Shown: positions 43,201-51,554 of the stretch, piece by piece
Layout of the letters: each line of letters opens with the position of its first letter
How positions within the stretch are numbered: the first letter of the stretch is position 1
From: Amycolatopsis coloradensis
Lineage (GTDB): Bacteria > Actinomycetota > Actinomycetes > Mycobacteriales > Pseudonocardiaceae
Length of the DNA: 64,000 nt
NCBI RefSeq assembly: GCF_001953865.1
Contig: NZ_MQUQ01000014.1
Coordinates: 118,849-182,848 of the forward strand
Reading direction: 5' to 3'
The notes under the pieces: generated by a model
Told to the model about the DNA's origin: nothing
The model's input: the letters and a program-made list of their open reading frames with translations, nothing else
Database searches by the model: none
Program-made: the position numbers and the translations under genes

Positions 43201-44838
43201 GTGGACGCCGTGACCCAGACCCCCGCCCCGAAGAACGAACCGGTGCTGAACTACGCACCGGGCAGCGCTGAGCGCGCTGAACTCGAGGGCGCGCTCAAGT
43301 CGCTGGGCAACGCCGACCCCATCGACATCACCGCCACGATCGGTGGTGAGCAGCGCAAGGGCGGCGGCGAGAAGATCGACGTCGTCCAGCCGCACAACCA
43401 CAAGGCCGTGCTGGGTGTCATCCACAGCGCGACCGCGCAGGACACCCACGACGCGATCGCCGCGGCCAAGGCCGCCGCCCCCGGCTGGCGCGCGCTGTCC
43501 TTCGACGACCGCGCCGCGATCATCCTGCGTGCCGCCGACCTGCTGGCGGGCCCGTGGCGTGCCAAGCTGAACGCCGCCACCATGCTCGGCCAGTCGAAGA
43601 CCGCCTTCCAGGCCGAGATCGACTCCGCCTGCGAGCTGATCGACTTCTGGCGGTTCAACGTCGCCTTCGGCCGTCAGATCCTCGCCGAGCAGCCGGTCAG
43701 CTCGCCCGGTATCTGGAACCGGATGGAGCACCGCCCGCTGGAGGGCTTCGTGTACGCCATCACCCCGTTCAACTTCACCGCGATCTCCGGCAACCTGCCG
43801 ACCGCGCCCGCGCTGATGGGCAACGTCGTGCTGTGGAAGCCGTCGCCGACGCAGAGCTACGCCGCGCACATGCTGATGCGGCTGCTCGAAGAGGCCGGTA
43901 TGCCGCCGGGCGTCATCAACCTGCTTCCGGGTGACGGCAAGGCCGTCTCCGAGGTCGCCCTGACCCACCGCGACCTGGCCGGGATCCACTTCACCGGGTC
44001 CACCGCGACGTTCCAGCACCTGTGGAGCACCGTCGGCGCCAACATCTCCGGCTACCGCTCGTACCCGCGCCTGGTCGGCGAGACCGGCGGCAAGGACTTC
44101 GTGCTCGCGCACGCCTCGGCCGACGTCGACATCCTGCGCACCGCGCTGATCCGCGGCGCCTTCGAGTACCAGGGCCAGAAGTGCTCGGCCGCGTCCCGCG
44201 CCTACGTGCCGCGCTCGCTCTGGGCGAGCCTGAAGGACGAGCTGGTCTCCGAGACCGAGGCCATCACTTACGGCGACGTCAACGACCTGAGCAACTTCGG
44301 TGGCGCCGTGATCGACCGCCGCACCTTCGACAAGCACGCCGCCGTGCTGGCCAGCGCCGCGGAGGACGCTGAGGTCGAGGTCATCGCCGGTGGCACCGCG
44401 GACGACAGCGTCGGCTACTTCGTGCGCCCGACGATCCTCGTTTCGGACAACCCGGAGCACGAGATCTTCCGCACCGAGTACTTCGGCCCGATCCTCTCGA
44501 TCCACGTCTACGACGACGCCACCGACGAGGGCTTCGACAACGTGCTGAAGCTGGTCGACGAGACCGCCGACTACGCGCTCACCGGCGCCGTCATCGCCAA
44601 CGACCGCACGGCCGTCGCGAAGGCGGCCGAGGCCTTGCGCTTCGCCGCCGGCAACTTCTACGTCAACGACAAGCCGACCGGCGCCGTCGTCGGCCAGCAG
44701 CCCTTCGGCGGTGCCCGCGCTTCCGGCACCAACGACAAGGCCGGTTCGGTGTTCAACCTCCTCCGCTGGACGAGCCCGCGCTCGGTCAAGGAGACCTTCG
44801 TTCCGCCCACCTCCGTCCGTTACCCCCACCAGGGCTGA
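43201..44838 (+). CDS. pruA: L-glutamate gamma-semialdehyde (1-pyrroline-5-carboxylate) dehydrogenase
   Basis: Product of 545 residues from a GTG with CAGGAG upstream. It belongs to the aldehyde dehydrogenase superfamily: ITPFNFTAISGNLPTAPAL, GSTATFQHLW, the catalytic Glu in VGETGGKDFV and catalytic Cys in YQGQKCSAASRAYVP, and FGGARASGTNDKAG near the C-terminus. It oxidises glutamate semialdehyde to glutamate with NAD+, the second step of proline (and ornithine) use. The next gene encodes the first step. Confidence 0.96.
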   Translation: MDAVTQTPAPKNEPVLNYAPGSAERAELEGALKSLGNADPIDITATIGGEQRKGGGEKIDVVQPHNHKAVLGVIHSATAQDTHDAIAAAKAAAPGWRALSFDDRAAIILRAADLLAGPWRAKLNAATMLGQSKTAFQAEIDSACELIDFWRFNVAFGRQILAEQPVSSPGIWNRMEHRPLEGFVYAITPFNFTAISGNLPTAPALMGNVVLWKPSPTQSYAAHMLMRLLEEAGMPPGVINLLPGDGKAVSEVALTHRDLAGIHFTGSTATFQHLWSTVGANISGYRSYPRLVGETGGKDFVLAHASADVDILRTALIRGAFEYQGQKCSAASRAYVPRSLWASLKDELVSETEAITYGDVNDLSNFGGAVIDRRTFDKHAAVLASAAEDAEVEVIAGGTADDSVGYFVRPTILVSDNPEHEIFRTEYFGPILSIHVYDDATDEGFDNVLKLVDETADYALTGAVIANDRTAVAKAAEALRFAAGNFYVNDKPTGAVVGQQPFGGARASGTNDKAGSVFNLLRWTSPRSVKETFVPPTSVRYPHQG

Positions 44839-44855
44839 GTTCTCAGGAGTCCGTG

Positions 44856-45785
44856 ATGTTGCGTGCCCCGCTGCTCGCCGCCGCTCGATCCCAGCGGATG
44901 CGCAAGCTGGTCGAGGTCGTCCCCGCCACCCGATCGGTGGTGAGCCGGTTCGTCGCCGGCGCCGGGACGCCCGAGGCCGCCCGGGTGGTCCGCGAACTGG
45001 CCGACGACGGCCTTCGGGTCACCCTCGACCACCTCGGCGAGGACACCACCGACGCCGAGCAGGCCGCCACGACCGTCCGCGCCTACGAGGATCTGCTGTC
45101 CGCGCTGGCGGCCGACGGCCTCGCGTTCGGCGCGGACGTCTCGGTGAAGCTGTCCGCGGTCGGCCAGTTCCTGCCCGCCGACGGCGAGAAGGTCGCGCTG
45201 GAGAACGCCCGCAAGATCTGCGCGGCGGCCGAAGCGGTCGGTGCCACGGTGACGCTCGACATGGAGGACCACACCACCACGGACTCGACGCTGGGCATCC
45301 TGCGCGAATTGCGCACCGAGTACCCGTGGGTCGGCGCGGTGCTGCAGGCCTACCTGCGGCGGACCGAACAGGACTGCCGCGACCTCGCCGGGGAGGGCTC
45401 CCGCGTCCGGCTGTGCAAGGGCGCTTACGCCGAACCTGAAGAGATCGCGTTCCAGGACAAGTCCGAAGTGGACAAGTCCTACGTGCGCTGCCTGAAAATT
45501 CTCATGCGGGGCAAGGGTTATCCGATGGTCGCCTCGCACGACCCGCGGATGATCGCGATCGCCGAGAAGCTGGCGATGGACACCGGCCGCAAGGCGGACG
45601 ACCACGAATTCCAGATGCTGTACGGGATCCGTCCCGAAGAGCAGCGCCGGATCGCGGGCGACGGCAAGACGATGCGCGTGTACGTCCCCTACGGCGACGA
45701 ATGGTATGGCTATTTCATGCGCAGGCTGGCGGAACGCCCGGCGAACCTGGCGTTCTTCCTGCGCGGACTCGCCACCCGGGGCTGA
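44856..45785 (+). CDS. Proline dehydrogenase (monofunctional)
   Basis: Product of 309 residues, starting at the ATG at 44856 (GTG 44853 is adjacent) with CAGGAG upstream. TIM-barrel PRODH signatures: LDHLGEDTTD, VSVKLSAVGQ, TLDMEDHTTTDST, VLQAYLRRTEQD, RLCKGAYAEP, and the C-terminal YGDEWYGYFMRRLAERPANL. FAD-dependent oxidation of proline to pyrroline-5-carboxylate at the membrane face. It is 17 bp after pruA, so both are made together. A strong terminator follows at 45821. Confidence 0.95.
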   Translation: MLRAPLLAAARSQRMRKLVEVVPATRSVVSRFVAGAGTPEAARVVRELADDGLRVTLDHLGEDTTDAEQAATTVRAYEDLLSALAADGLAFGADVSVKLSAVGQFLPADGEKVALENARKICAAAEAVGATVTLDMEDHTTTDSTLGILRELRTEYPWVGAVLQAYLRRTEQDCRDLAGEGSRVRLCKGAYAEPEEIAFQDKSEVDKSYVRCLKILMRGKGYPMVASHDPRMIAIAEKLAMDTGRKADDHEFQMLYGIRPEEQRRIAGDGKTMRVYVPYGDEWYGYFMRRLAERPANLAFFLRGLATRG

Positions 45786-45820
45786 CCCGGTCCCCGGTGG
45801 CACGGTTCCGCTGAAATGCG

Positions 45821-45861
45821 AAGGGGCCCTTCCCGGCGAAATCCGCCAGGGAGGGCCCCTT
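45821..45861. terminator. Bidirectional terminator between proline dehydrogenase and thioredoxin genes
   Basis: AAGGGGCCCTTCCCGGCG (45821-45838) pairs with CGCCAGGGAGGGCCCCTT (45844-45861), two mismatches, with TTCTTTT following on the plus strand. Placed between convergent stops at 45785 and 45872. Confidence 0.85.
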
Positions 45862-45871
45862 TCTTTTCGGC

Positions 45872-46228
45872 TCAGGCTTCTTGGGCCTCTTCCTTGAGCT
45901 TGTCCATGTCGATGTCGCGCGCCTGCTGGATCAGGTCTTCGAGCGTCTTCTCCGGGAGCGCGCCGGGCTGCGCGTAGATGACCGTCTTGTCGCGGATCAC
46001 CGCGAGCGTGGGGATCGAGCGCACGTCGAAGGCGGCGGCCAGCTGCTGCTCGGCCTCGGTGTCGACGCTCGCGAACACGATGTCGTCGTGGTTGCCCGAC
46101 ACCTTCTCGTAGGTCGGCGCGAACTGGCGGCACGGCATGCACCAGCCCGCCCAGAAGTCGATGATCACGAAGTCGTTCTCGGACACGACCTGATCGAAGT
46201 TGGCGGCGGTCAGCTCAACTGTGCTCAT
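45872..46228 (-). CDS. Thioredoxin family protein
   Basis: Product of 118 residues from the ATG at 46228 (MSTVELTAANFDQVVSENDF). The thioredoxin fold is intact with active site FWAGWCMPCRQF and the cis-Pro loop RSIPTLAVI. The motif is WCMPC, not the usual WCGPC, which may shift the redox potential. The C-terminal helix is extended and acidic (DIDMDKLKEEAQEA). Cytoplasmic protein-disulfide reductase; may supply MsrB. Monocistronic and convergent with the proline operon. Confidence 0.93.
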   Translation of the reverse strand: MSTVELTAANFDQVVSENDFVIIDFWAGWCMPCRQFAPTYEKVSGNHDDIVFASVDTEAEQQLAAAFDVRSIPTLAVIRDKTVIYAQPGALPEKTLEDLIQQARDIDMDKLKEEAQEA

Positions 46229-46311
46229 GTCGGCGTAACGAAACAGGCCGGACGCACATTCCCGCGAGAGCGCGTAGCGTCTCTCATGGAGCAACTCAGA
46301 AGGAGGTGCGC

Positions 46312-46554
46312 ATGGCCGACGGAGACATTCTCAGCCGGATCGACGAGCTGGTCAGCGTGGAGCACGAACTCCGCTCGCGGGCGATCGGGTCCGGGCTCAG
46401 TTCGGACGACCGGTCCCGGCTCGCGGATGTGGAGCAGCAGCTGGACCAGTGCTGGGACCTGCTGCGGCAGCGGCGGGCACGCGTCGAGTTCGACGAGGAC
46501 CCGGACCAGGCCGCTCCGCGACCGATCTCCGAGGTGGAGTCCTACCGGCAGTAG
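46312..46554 (+). CDS. DUF2630 family small protein
   Basis: Product of 80 residues; AAGGAGGTG six nt before the ATG at 46312 is one of the strongest ribosome sites in the window. Sequence MADGDILSRIDELVSVEHEL then a coiled-coil-like helix (DRSRLADVEQQLDQCWDLLR) and a Pro-containing tail (PRPISEVESYRQ), the DUF2630 pattern of actinobacteria. Soluble and helical, probably oligomeric. Function is unknown. It is divergent from thioredoxin, 84 bp apart. Confidence 0.85.
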   Translation: MADGDILSRIDELVSVEHELRSRAIGSGLSSDDRSRLADVEQQLDQCWDLLRQRRARVEFDEDPDQAAPRPISEVESYRQ

Positions 46555-46574
46555 CGCGGGCCGCCCAGGCAGGC

Positions 46575-48131
46575 TCAGGCCGGGCAGAGAGTTCCGTCCA
46601 CGGGAGTCTTCCCGTCGATCAGGAAAGCCCGCGTCGCATCGCTGACGCAGGCGGAGAGGCTCAGCGCGCCGTGCCCGGCGCCCTGCCACGTGATCGTCAC
46701 CGCGCTCGGCATCTGGTCGGCGGCCCGGCTGGTGCCCTGCTCCGGCGTGACCGGGTCGGTCGCGGTGCCCGCGACGAGGATCGGCGGGGCGCCCGGGGCG
46801 CCGGCGGGCGGGAGCGGTTCGCGGCGGACCGGCCACGGGCTGCACCACGCCAGTTGCTGCGTGGCGAAGACGCCGAACTGCGGGTACTTGTCGCGCAAGG
46901 TCGTGGTCACTCGCGTGAGTTCTTCGGCCGAGAGCCGCGTCGCGCTGTCGTTGCACTTGGTCGCGAGCGTGCCGTCCAGCCGGGACGGCCGCGCCCGGGA
47001 GTCCTTCAGCACCGGATCGGCGAACGCGGCCAGCGGCGTGACGTCGCCGGTCTGCGCGGTCTTGAGCGCCTCGGCGAGTTCCACCCAGCGGGAGCGTTGC
47101 GCGAGCCCGGAATAGACGGCGTACAGCGCGATCCCCGGCGTCATCTCCACCCCGTCGGTGGTCGTCGCGGGGGTGGCGCGGAGCCGGTCCGCGACGGCGG
47201 TCACCGCCGCACGGGCGTCGCCGATCGGGCAGCCCTTGGCGATGCAGTCGGCGCCGAACGCGTCGAGGGTGGCCTGCGCGCTCGCGGCGACGGATTCCTG
47301 GACGGCGGCCGCGTCGGGGGCCGGATCGGGCAGCCCGTCGAGCATGACGCGGCCGACCTGCGCGGGGAACCGCACGGCGTATTCGGCGAGGACCTTCGAG
47401 CCGTCACCGCGTCCCAGCGCGTGCAGCTTGTCCAACCCCAGTTGCTCCCGAAGTTCGTCGAGGTCGCCCGCGGTCCGCCAGCTGTCCATCGCGACCTGCG
47501 AGTCGTCCAGTTCGATCGCGCACTGCTGGCCCGCCCTGCGGGCCGCGTCGACCACGGCTTCGAGGTCGCCGGCGGCCGGATCGCCGCCGAGCAGGTCGGT
47601 GCGGATCTCCGCCGGGACGCACTGCACCGGCGCGGAAGACCCGGTGCCGCGCCGGTCCACGCCGATCAGGGAGAACTTCCGCAGGTACTCGGGCGGCAGC
47701 GCCGCGGCCAGCCGCGCGGCGTACAGCGACCCGGGTTCCCCGTCGACGTCGTTGACCACGACGAGCGGGATCGGCCCGCCCCCGGTCTTGACCACCGACA
47801 TCCGCGAGAGGCCGCGGCCGGGCAGGTCCGGCGCGTCGAGGGTGGTCGGCACCCTGGCGCAGGAGAACTTCAGCGTGTCCGGCACGGACGGCTGGCCCAG
47901 CCGTTGCCGGGTCGCCTCGTCGCAGTCCTCCCATTTGATCGACGGCGACCGCGGTTCGGTGAGCGGCGGCAGCGGCACCGGCTGCGCCGCCGACGAGCCG
48001 CCGGGAGCGGGTTTGCCGTCGTTGTCGATCACCGCCGGCCGGACCGACGGCCCGGCCGTGCAGCCCGCGAGCACGGTCGCGACCATGGCCGTCATCAGGA
48101 ACAGCCGTGGCGTGCGGCGGGCGGTGCTCAC
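46575..48131 (-). CDS. Secreted alpha/beta-hydrolase-fold lipoprotein (TAP-like) lacking the nucleophile Ser
   Basis: Product of 518 residues from the GTG at 48131. A signal peptide with lipobox LAGC (Cys near residue 24) anchors it outside the membrane. The fold follows Streptomyces tripeptidyl aminopeptidases: SLIGVDRRGTGSSAPVQC, a cap, and a C-terminal domain with Asp in VAGTATDPVTPEQG and His in GAGHGALSLSACVSD. The nucleophile elbow, normally GxSxG, reads LGRGDGSKVLAEYA, with Gly (GGT codon) in the Ser position. It may be an inactive binding protein, or the next Ser may act. Eight or more Cys suggest disulfides. Confidence 0.85.
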   Translation of the reverse strand: MSTARRTPRLFLMTAMVATVLAGCTAGPSVRPAVIDNDGKPAPGGSSAAQPVPLPPLTEPRSPSIKWEDCDEATRQRLGQPSVPDTLKFSCARVPTTLDAPDLPGRGLSRMSVVKTGGGPIPLVVVNDVDGEPGSLYAARLAAALPPEYLRKFSLIGVDRRGTGSSAPVQCVPAEIRTDLLGGDPAAGDLEAVVDAARRAGQQCAIELDDSQVAMDSWRTAGDLDELREQLGLDKLHALGRGDGSKVLAEYAVRFPAQVGRVMLDGLPDPAPDAAAVQESVAASAQATLDAFGADCIAKGCPIGDARAAVTAVADRLRATPATTTDGVEMTPGIALYAVYSGLAQRSRWVELAEALKTAQTGDVTPLAAFADPVLKDSRARPSRLDGTLATKCNDSATRLSAEELTRVTTTLRDKYPQFGVFATQQLAWCSPWPVRREPLPPAGAPGAPPILVAGTATDPVTPEQGTSRAADQMPSAVTITWQGAGHGALSLSACVSDATRAFLIDGKTPVDGTLCPA

Positions 48132-48202
48132 GGGCTGGTCCTCACTTCCAGGGCATGACAAAGCTCGTGGGTGAGCTTCGCAGGTGGTGTGTCAGACCCC
48201 GG

Positions 48203-49282
48203 TTAGCGGGTGCGTTTGACCTCGCCGCGGAACACCGCGTCCAGGTCGTACCGGGCGACCTCTTCGAGCTGGGCGTAGGTGCAGGAATCCGGTTCGCGGT
48301 CGGGACGCCAGCGCTTGAACTGCGCGGTGTGGCGGAACCGCGACGGATAGCCGCCTTCGGTGTGCTCGTAGCCGACCTCGACCACCTTTTCCAGCTTCAG
48401 CGGCACCCACGGCGCTTCCTTGGACTTCCATCGGGTGATCCCGCCGGGGATTCGCTGGTGCTCCCGCACGTTGTCGCCCAGCCACGGGTGATCGGCCCCG
48501 TCGGTGACCAGCGGCGCCAGCTCCTCGGCCAGTTCACGCCGCCGGGTGACCGGGAACGACCCGACGACGCCGGGGTGGTGCAGCACGCCGTCCTCGTCGT
48601 AGAGCCCGAGCAGGAACGAGCCGACCATCTCGCCCGCTTCGCCGTCGACGTGCCACCGCAGTCCCGCGAGCACGCAGTCGGCGGTGCGCGAGTGCTTGTA
48701 CTTCAGCAGCACGCGTTTGCCGGGGGTGTACGGCTCGTCGAGCGGTTTGCCGATGACGCCGTCGAGCCCGGCGCCCTCGAACAACTCGAACCAGTGCCGC
48801 GCGATCGCCGGATCCGAGGTGGCCGGGGTCAGGTGGATGCCGTCGGAGGCCAGCTTCTCCAGCCGTTCCCGGCGTTTCGACGTCGGTTCGTCCAGATAGG
48901 ACTCGTCGCCGAGCGCCAGCAGGTCGAACGCGATGAACTCCGCCGGGGTCTGCTCCGCCAGCAGGGTGATCCGGCTTTCGGCGGGGTGGATCCGGTCGGT
49001 GAGCGCGTCGAAGTCCAGCTTCCCGTCCCGGCCGACCACCAGTTCGCCGTCGAGCACGATCCGCTCGGGCAGCGCCGCCTTCAGCCGCTCGACGACCTCG
49101 GGGAAGTACCGGTTGAGCGGCTTCTCCGACCTCGACTGCAAGGTCAGCTCGTCGCCGTCGCGGAACACCAGGCAGCGGTACCCGTCCCACTTCGGCTCGA
49201 ACAGCAGACCGCCGGAATCGGGGATCGCCTTCGCCGGTTTGGCGAGCATCGGTTTCACTGGCGGTGTCAAGGGAAGCGACAT
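48203..49282 (-). CDS. ligC: ATP-dependent DNA ligase (LigC type)
   Basis: Product of 359 residues from ATG 49282 (ATG 49291 adds three). Nucleotidyltransferase domain with motif I FEPKWDGYRCLVF (AMP-accepting Lys), motif III LDGELVV, motif IIIa FIAFDLLAL, motif IV GLDGVIGKPLD and motif V VLLKYKH; the C-terminal OB fold contains motif VI-like FRHTAQFKRWRPD. It seals nicks in DNA repair or in end joining. It can complement the stand-alone LigD polymerase at 37986. Confidence 0.93.
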   Translation of the reverse strand: MSLPLTPPVKPMLAKPAKAIPDSGGLLFEPKWDGYRCLVFRDGDELTLQSRSEKPLNRYFPEVVERLKAALPERIVLDGELVVGRDGKLDFDALTDRIHPAESRITLLAEQTPAEFIAFDLLALGDESYLDEPTSKRRERLEKLASDGIHLTPATSDPAIARHWFELFEGAGLDGVIGKPLDEPYTPGKRVLLKYKHSRTADCVLAGLRWHVDGEAGEMVGSFLLGLYDEDGVLHHPGVVGSFPVTRRRELAEELAPLVTDGADHPWLGDNVREHQRIPGGITRWKSKEAPWVPLKLEKVVEVGYEHTEGGYPSRFRHTAQFKRWRPDREPDSCTYAQLEEVARYDLDAVFRGEVKRTR

Positions 49283-49310
49283 GACGGCCATTCTTGTCCC
49301 AACCCCGTGT

Positions 49311-49898
49311 TCAGCGCACCCGTTGCGGTGCTCCCGTGTCGAGTTCGAGCCGGACGGCGGTCGGCAGCACGTCGACACCGAGCGATTCCCGCGCGCGGGC
49401 CAGCACGGTGAGGTCGAGCTGCTCCCACACCCGTTTCAGGTCGGTGCCTTCGCTCAGCCAAAGTGTGATCCGCAGCGCCGGGGCGTCGCTGTCGCCGACC
49501 GCGCGGACCCTGGCGCGTCCGACACCGTCGATCGTCTCGGCGTCGGCGCGGACGGCCTCGGAGATGGCGGAGGAGGTCACCACGAGGTCGTCGTCGAGTT
49601 CGAGGTCGGGGCGGCCTTCCGGGCGCAACGAGCGGAAGAACCACCACAGTCCCAGCCACAACAGGAGGACACCGGCCACGACCGCGCCGACGCGGGCGGC
49701 GAGCGCGTGCTGTGAGAGCCAGTCGAGCGCGATCGGATCCACGAGCGAGCGGTTGGCGCGGTGCGTGCCGAGCCACCCCGCGCCGACCGCGATCACCGCG
49801 GCCCCGCCGAGCAGCGCGAAGAGTCCGATGAGGACGGTCAGGGTGCGTTCCGTGCCGGTGGACCGGCCGAGCGCCTTGGCGGAGACCGAACGGGTCAT
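49311..49898 (-). CDS. amaP: Alkaline shock membrane anchor protein AmaP-like
   Basis: Product of 195 residues; the ATG overlaps the upstream gene by 4 nt. Two membrane helices (about 20-43 and 68-88) are followed by a cytoplasmic Asp23-like domain of about 100 residues (LVVTSSAISEAVRADAETID, VGRARVRAVG, LRITLWLSEGTDLKRVWEQ). AmaP tethers Asp23 proteins at the membrane in firmicutes. It closes the cluster running from 51421 down to 49311. Confidence 0.82.
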   Translation of the reverse strand: MTRSVSAKALGRSTGTERTLTVLIGLFALLGGAAVIAVGAGWLGTHRANRSLVDPIALDWLSQHALAARVGAVVAGVLLLWLGLWWFFRSLRPEGRPDLELDDDLVVTSSAISEAVRADAETIDGVGRARVRAVGDSDAPALRITLWLSEGTDLKRVWEQLDLTVLARARESLGVDVLPTAVRLELDTGAPQRVR

Positions 49899-50431
49899 CG
49901 GCGGTCCTTCGGGGAGTCGACGACGACGGACACCTTCGGCCGCCGCACCAGTGGGACGTCGTCGAGGAGGCCGGAAACCGTGTCCAGCAGCCGCGGTCGC
50001 AGCTGCCCTTCGGTTTCCATCCGGCTCGTCGCGCGGACACGGACCTTCTTGGCGGTGGCGGTGACCTTCGCACCGGCGACGTTGTCCTGCGCCCGCACGG
50101 TCACCCCCACCAGCCGGGCCAGCGAACGCGGTGACGTGGTCACGCTGACCTCGTTCGCCGGATCGGTCAGCCGGATCGCGCGCCGCCCGGCCGAGGCCGC
50201 CGCCAGGATCAGCAGCAGCCCCACGATCGCGACGCCGATCGCGACGTACCGGACCGCCGGAGCGCTCCAGGACAGTTCCGCGAGCCTGTCGCGCCAGTCG
50301 TCCCACGGGATGAACAGCGGTCCCCGCCCCGGCCGCCACCAGCCCCAGCCGACCTCCAAGGCCAGCAGGACCCCGGCGGCGGCCAGCACCAGCCCGATCA
50401 GGGCGGACAGCAGGCGGACGAACAAACGCAT
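49895..50431 (-). CDS. DUF6286 family membrane protein
   Basis: Product of 178 residues. Two membrane helices (about 5-27 and 59-82) surround a short external loop with many Trp (GWGWWRPGRGPLFIPWDDW). The C-terminal cytoplasmic part (LTDPANEVSVTTSPRSLARL, VGVTVRAQDNVAGAKVTATA) has the beta-alpha pattern of Asp23-like domains. It belongs with the Asp23 cluster. Exact role unknown, likely a second membrane anchor. Confidence 0.75.
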   Translation of the reverse strand: MRLFVRLLSALIGLVLAAAGVLLALEVGWGWWRPGRGPLFIPWDDWRDRLAELSWSAPAVRYVAIGVAIVGLLLILAAASAGRRAIRLTDPANEVSVTTSPRSLARLVGVTVRAQDNVAGAKVTATAKKVRVRATSRMETEGQLRPRLLDTVSGLLDDVPLVRRPKVSVVVDSPKDRR

Positions 50432-50442
50432 GCGGATGCTCC

Positions 50443-50799
50443 TTAGCGGACGCGGGGCGCGATGTCGGGCAGGAGCGCGGAGACCGTCACCGAGATGTCG
50501 CGGACCTGGTACGAGGTGATCCGTTCGACCTCCTCGGTGACCCGGGCGCGCAGATCGCCGACGATCCGCCGCACCGGTGCCGGGTACTTCAAAGCCACGT
50601 CGAGCACGAGGTCGACGTCGTTGCCCTCACCACCGACCTTCGCGCTCGCGCCGTGGGTCCCCAGCCCGAGCCCGACGATCCGCCGCTCGGCGACGGTGGT
50701 TCCGTCGACCTGGTCCGCGGCGTGCTGCGCGATCTTGCGGACCACGGACGGCGCGATGGTGAGGGTGCCGCGATCGTCCGGGTCGGGCGGGACGGTCAT
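50443..50799 (-). CDS. Asp23/Gls24 family protein (second copy)
   Basis: Product of 118 residues. Pattern of the family: LTIAPSVVRKIAQHAADQVD, then VDLVLDVALKYPAPVRRIVG and VTEEVERITSYQVRDISVTV. These small proteins polymerise at the membrane under envelope or alkaline stress. The ATG overlaps the DUF2273 gene stop. Shorter than the copy at 50972. Confidence 0.85.
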   Translation of the reverse strand: MTVPPDPDDRGTLTIAPSVVRKIAQHAADQVDGTTVAERRIVGLGLGTHGASAKVGGEGNDVDLVLDVALKYPAPVRRIVGDLRARVTEEVERITSYQVRDISVTVSALLPDIAPRVR

Positions 50800-50975
50800 T
50801 TGTCGCGGCCCCGGCCGAACAGGTCGGAGAGGTCGAGTTCGCCGTCGAGCACCCGGCCGAGGACGAGGCCGATGACGCCGACGGCCAGCGTCACCAGGAA
50901 CGCGGTGAAGCCCTGTGTCGCGGCGAGGCCGAGGATGAGCCCGGCGAGCAGGCCGGTCTGGGTCCCGCTCATCAT
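50796..50975 (-). CDS. DUF2273-type small membrane protein
   Basis: Product of 59 residues, too short for most gene finders: MMSGTQTGLLAGLILGLAAT, QGFTAFLVTLAVGVIGLVLG, then RVLDGELDLSDLFGRGRDK. Two membrane helices and a short charged tail, as in DUF2273 proteins, which regularly accompany Asp23. Its start overlaps the preceding asp23 stop (ATGA) and its stop overlaps the next start, strongly supporting the reading. Confidence 0.85.
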   Translation of the reverse strand: MMSGTQTGLLAGLILGLAATQGFTAFLVTLAVGVIGLVLGRVLDGELDLSDLFGRGRDK

Positions 50976-51421
50976 TCGACCCGCGAGGTCTCGGTCTCGC
51001 CGCCGTTCTCGTCCGGCAGGTGAATGTCGTTGACCGCGATGTTGACCTCGATCACCTCGAGGCCGGTGATCTGCTCGACCTGGCCGATCACGTTGCGGCG
51101 CACCGCCCGCGCGACGTCGACGATGCGGGCGCCGTACTCGACGACCACGTCGAGGTCGATCGCGGCCTGCTTATCGCCGACCTCGACCGAGACACCGGAC
51201 GTGGTGACCGTGCCGGAACCGGGGATGCGCTCGCGGATCGCGCCGAAGGCCCGCGAGACCCCGCCGCCCAGCGCGTGGATCCCGGTCACCTCACGGGTGG
51301 CGAGACCGGCCACCTTCTGCACCACCACCGACGAGATCGTGGTCTTGCCGGCGGCTCCTTCCTCGTTGAGGGACGACCCCGTCACCGGGGTGTCGGGCCT
51401 GCTCGCGCTCGGCTGCGCCAT
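50972..51421 (-). CDS. Asp23/Gls24 family envelope stress response protein (first copy)
   Basis: Product of 149 residues from the ATG at 51421, with GAAGGAG upstream; starts further upstream lack a site. After a variable N-terminus comes the Asp23 core: TTISSVVVQKVAGLATREVT, GVSVEVGDKQAAIDLDVVVE, YGARIVDVARAVRRNVIGQV, EQITGLEVIEVNIAVNDIHL. It heads the sub-operon with DUF2273, a second Asp23, DUF6286 and AmaP. Expected to form a membrane-attached layer that helps envelope stability. Confidence 0.9.
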   Translation of the reverse strand: MAQPSASRPDTPVTGSSLNEEGAAGKTTISSVVVQKVAGLATREVTGIHALGGGVSRAFGAIRERIPGSGTVTTSGVSVEVGDKQAAIDLDVVVEYGARIVDVARAVRRNVIGQVEQITGLEVIEVNIAVNDIHLPDENGGETETSRVE

Positions 51422-51554
51422 GAAGTTCGCTCCTTCTCGCACCGGCGCCACGCGACCTGCGCGCGCGGCGTTCCTAACGCTCTCACCGATCAGGACACAC
51501 GCGCATGCCGAGTCGTTCCGCGATGTCCCCCGAACGGGGTAATCACTTCCGGGT

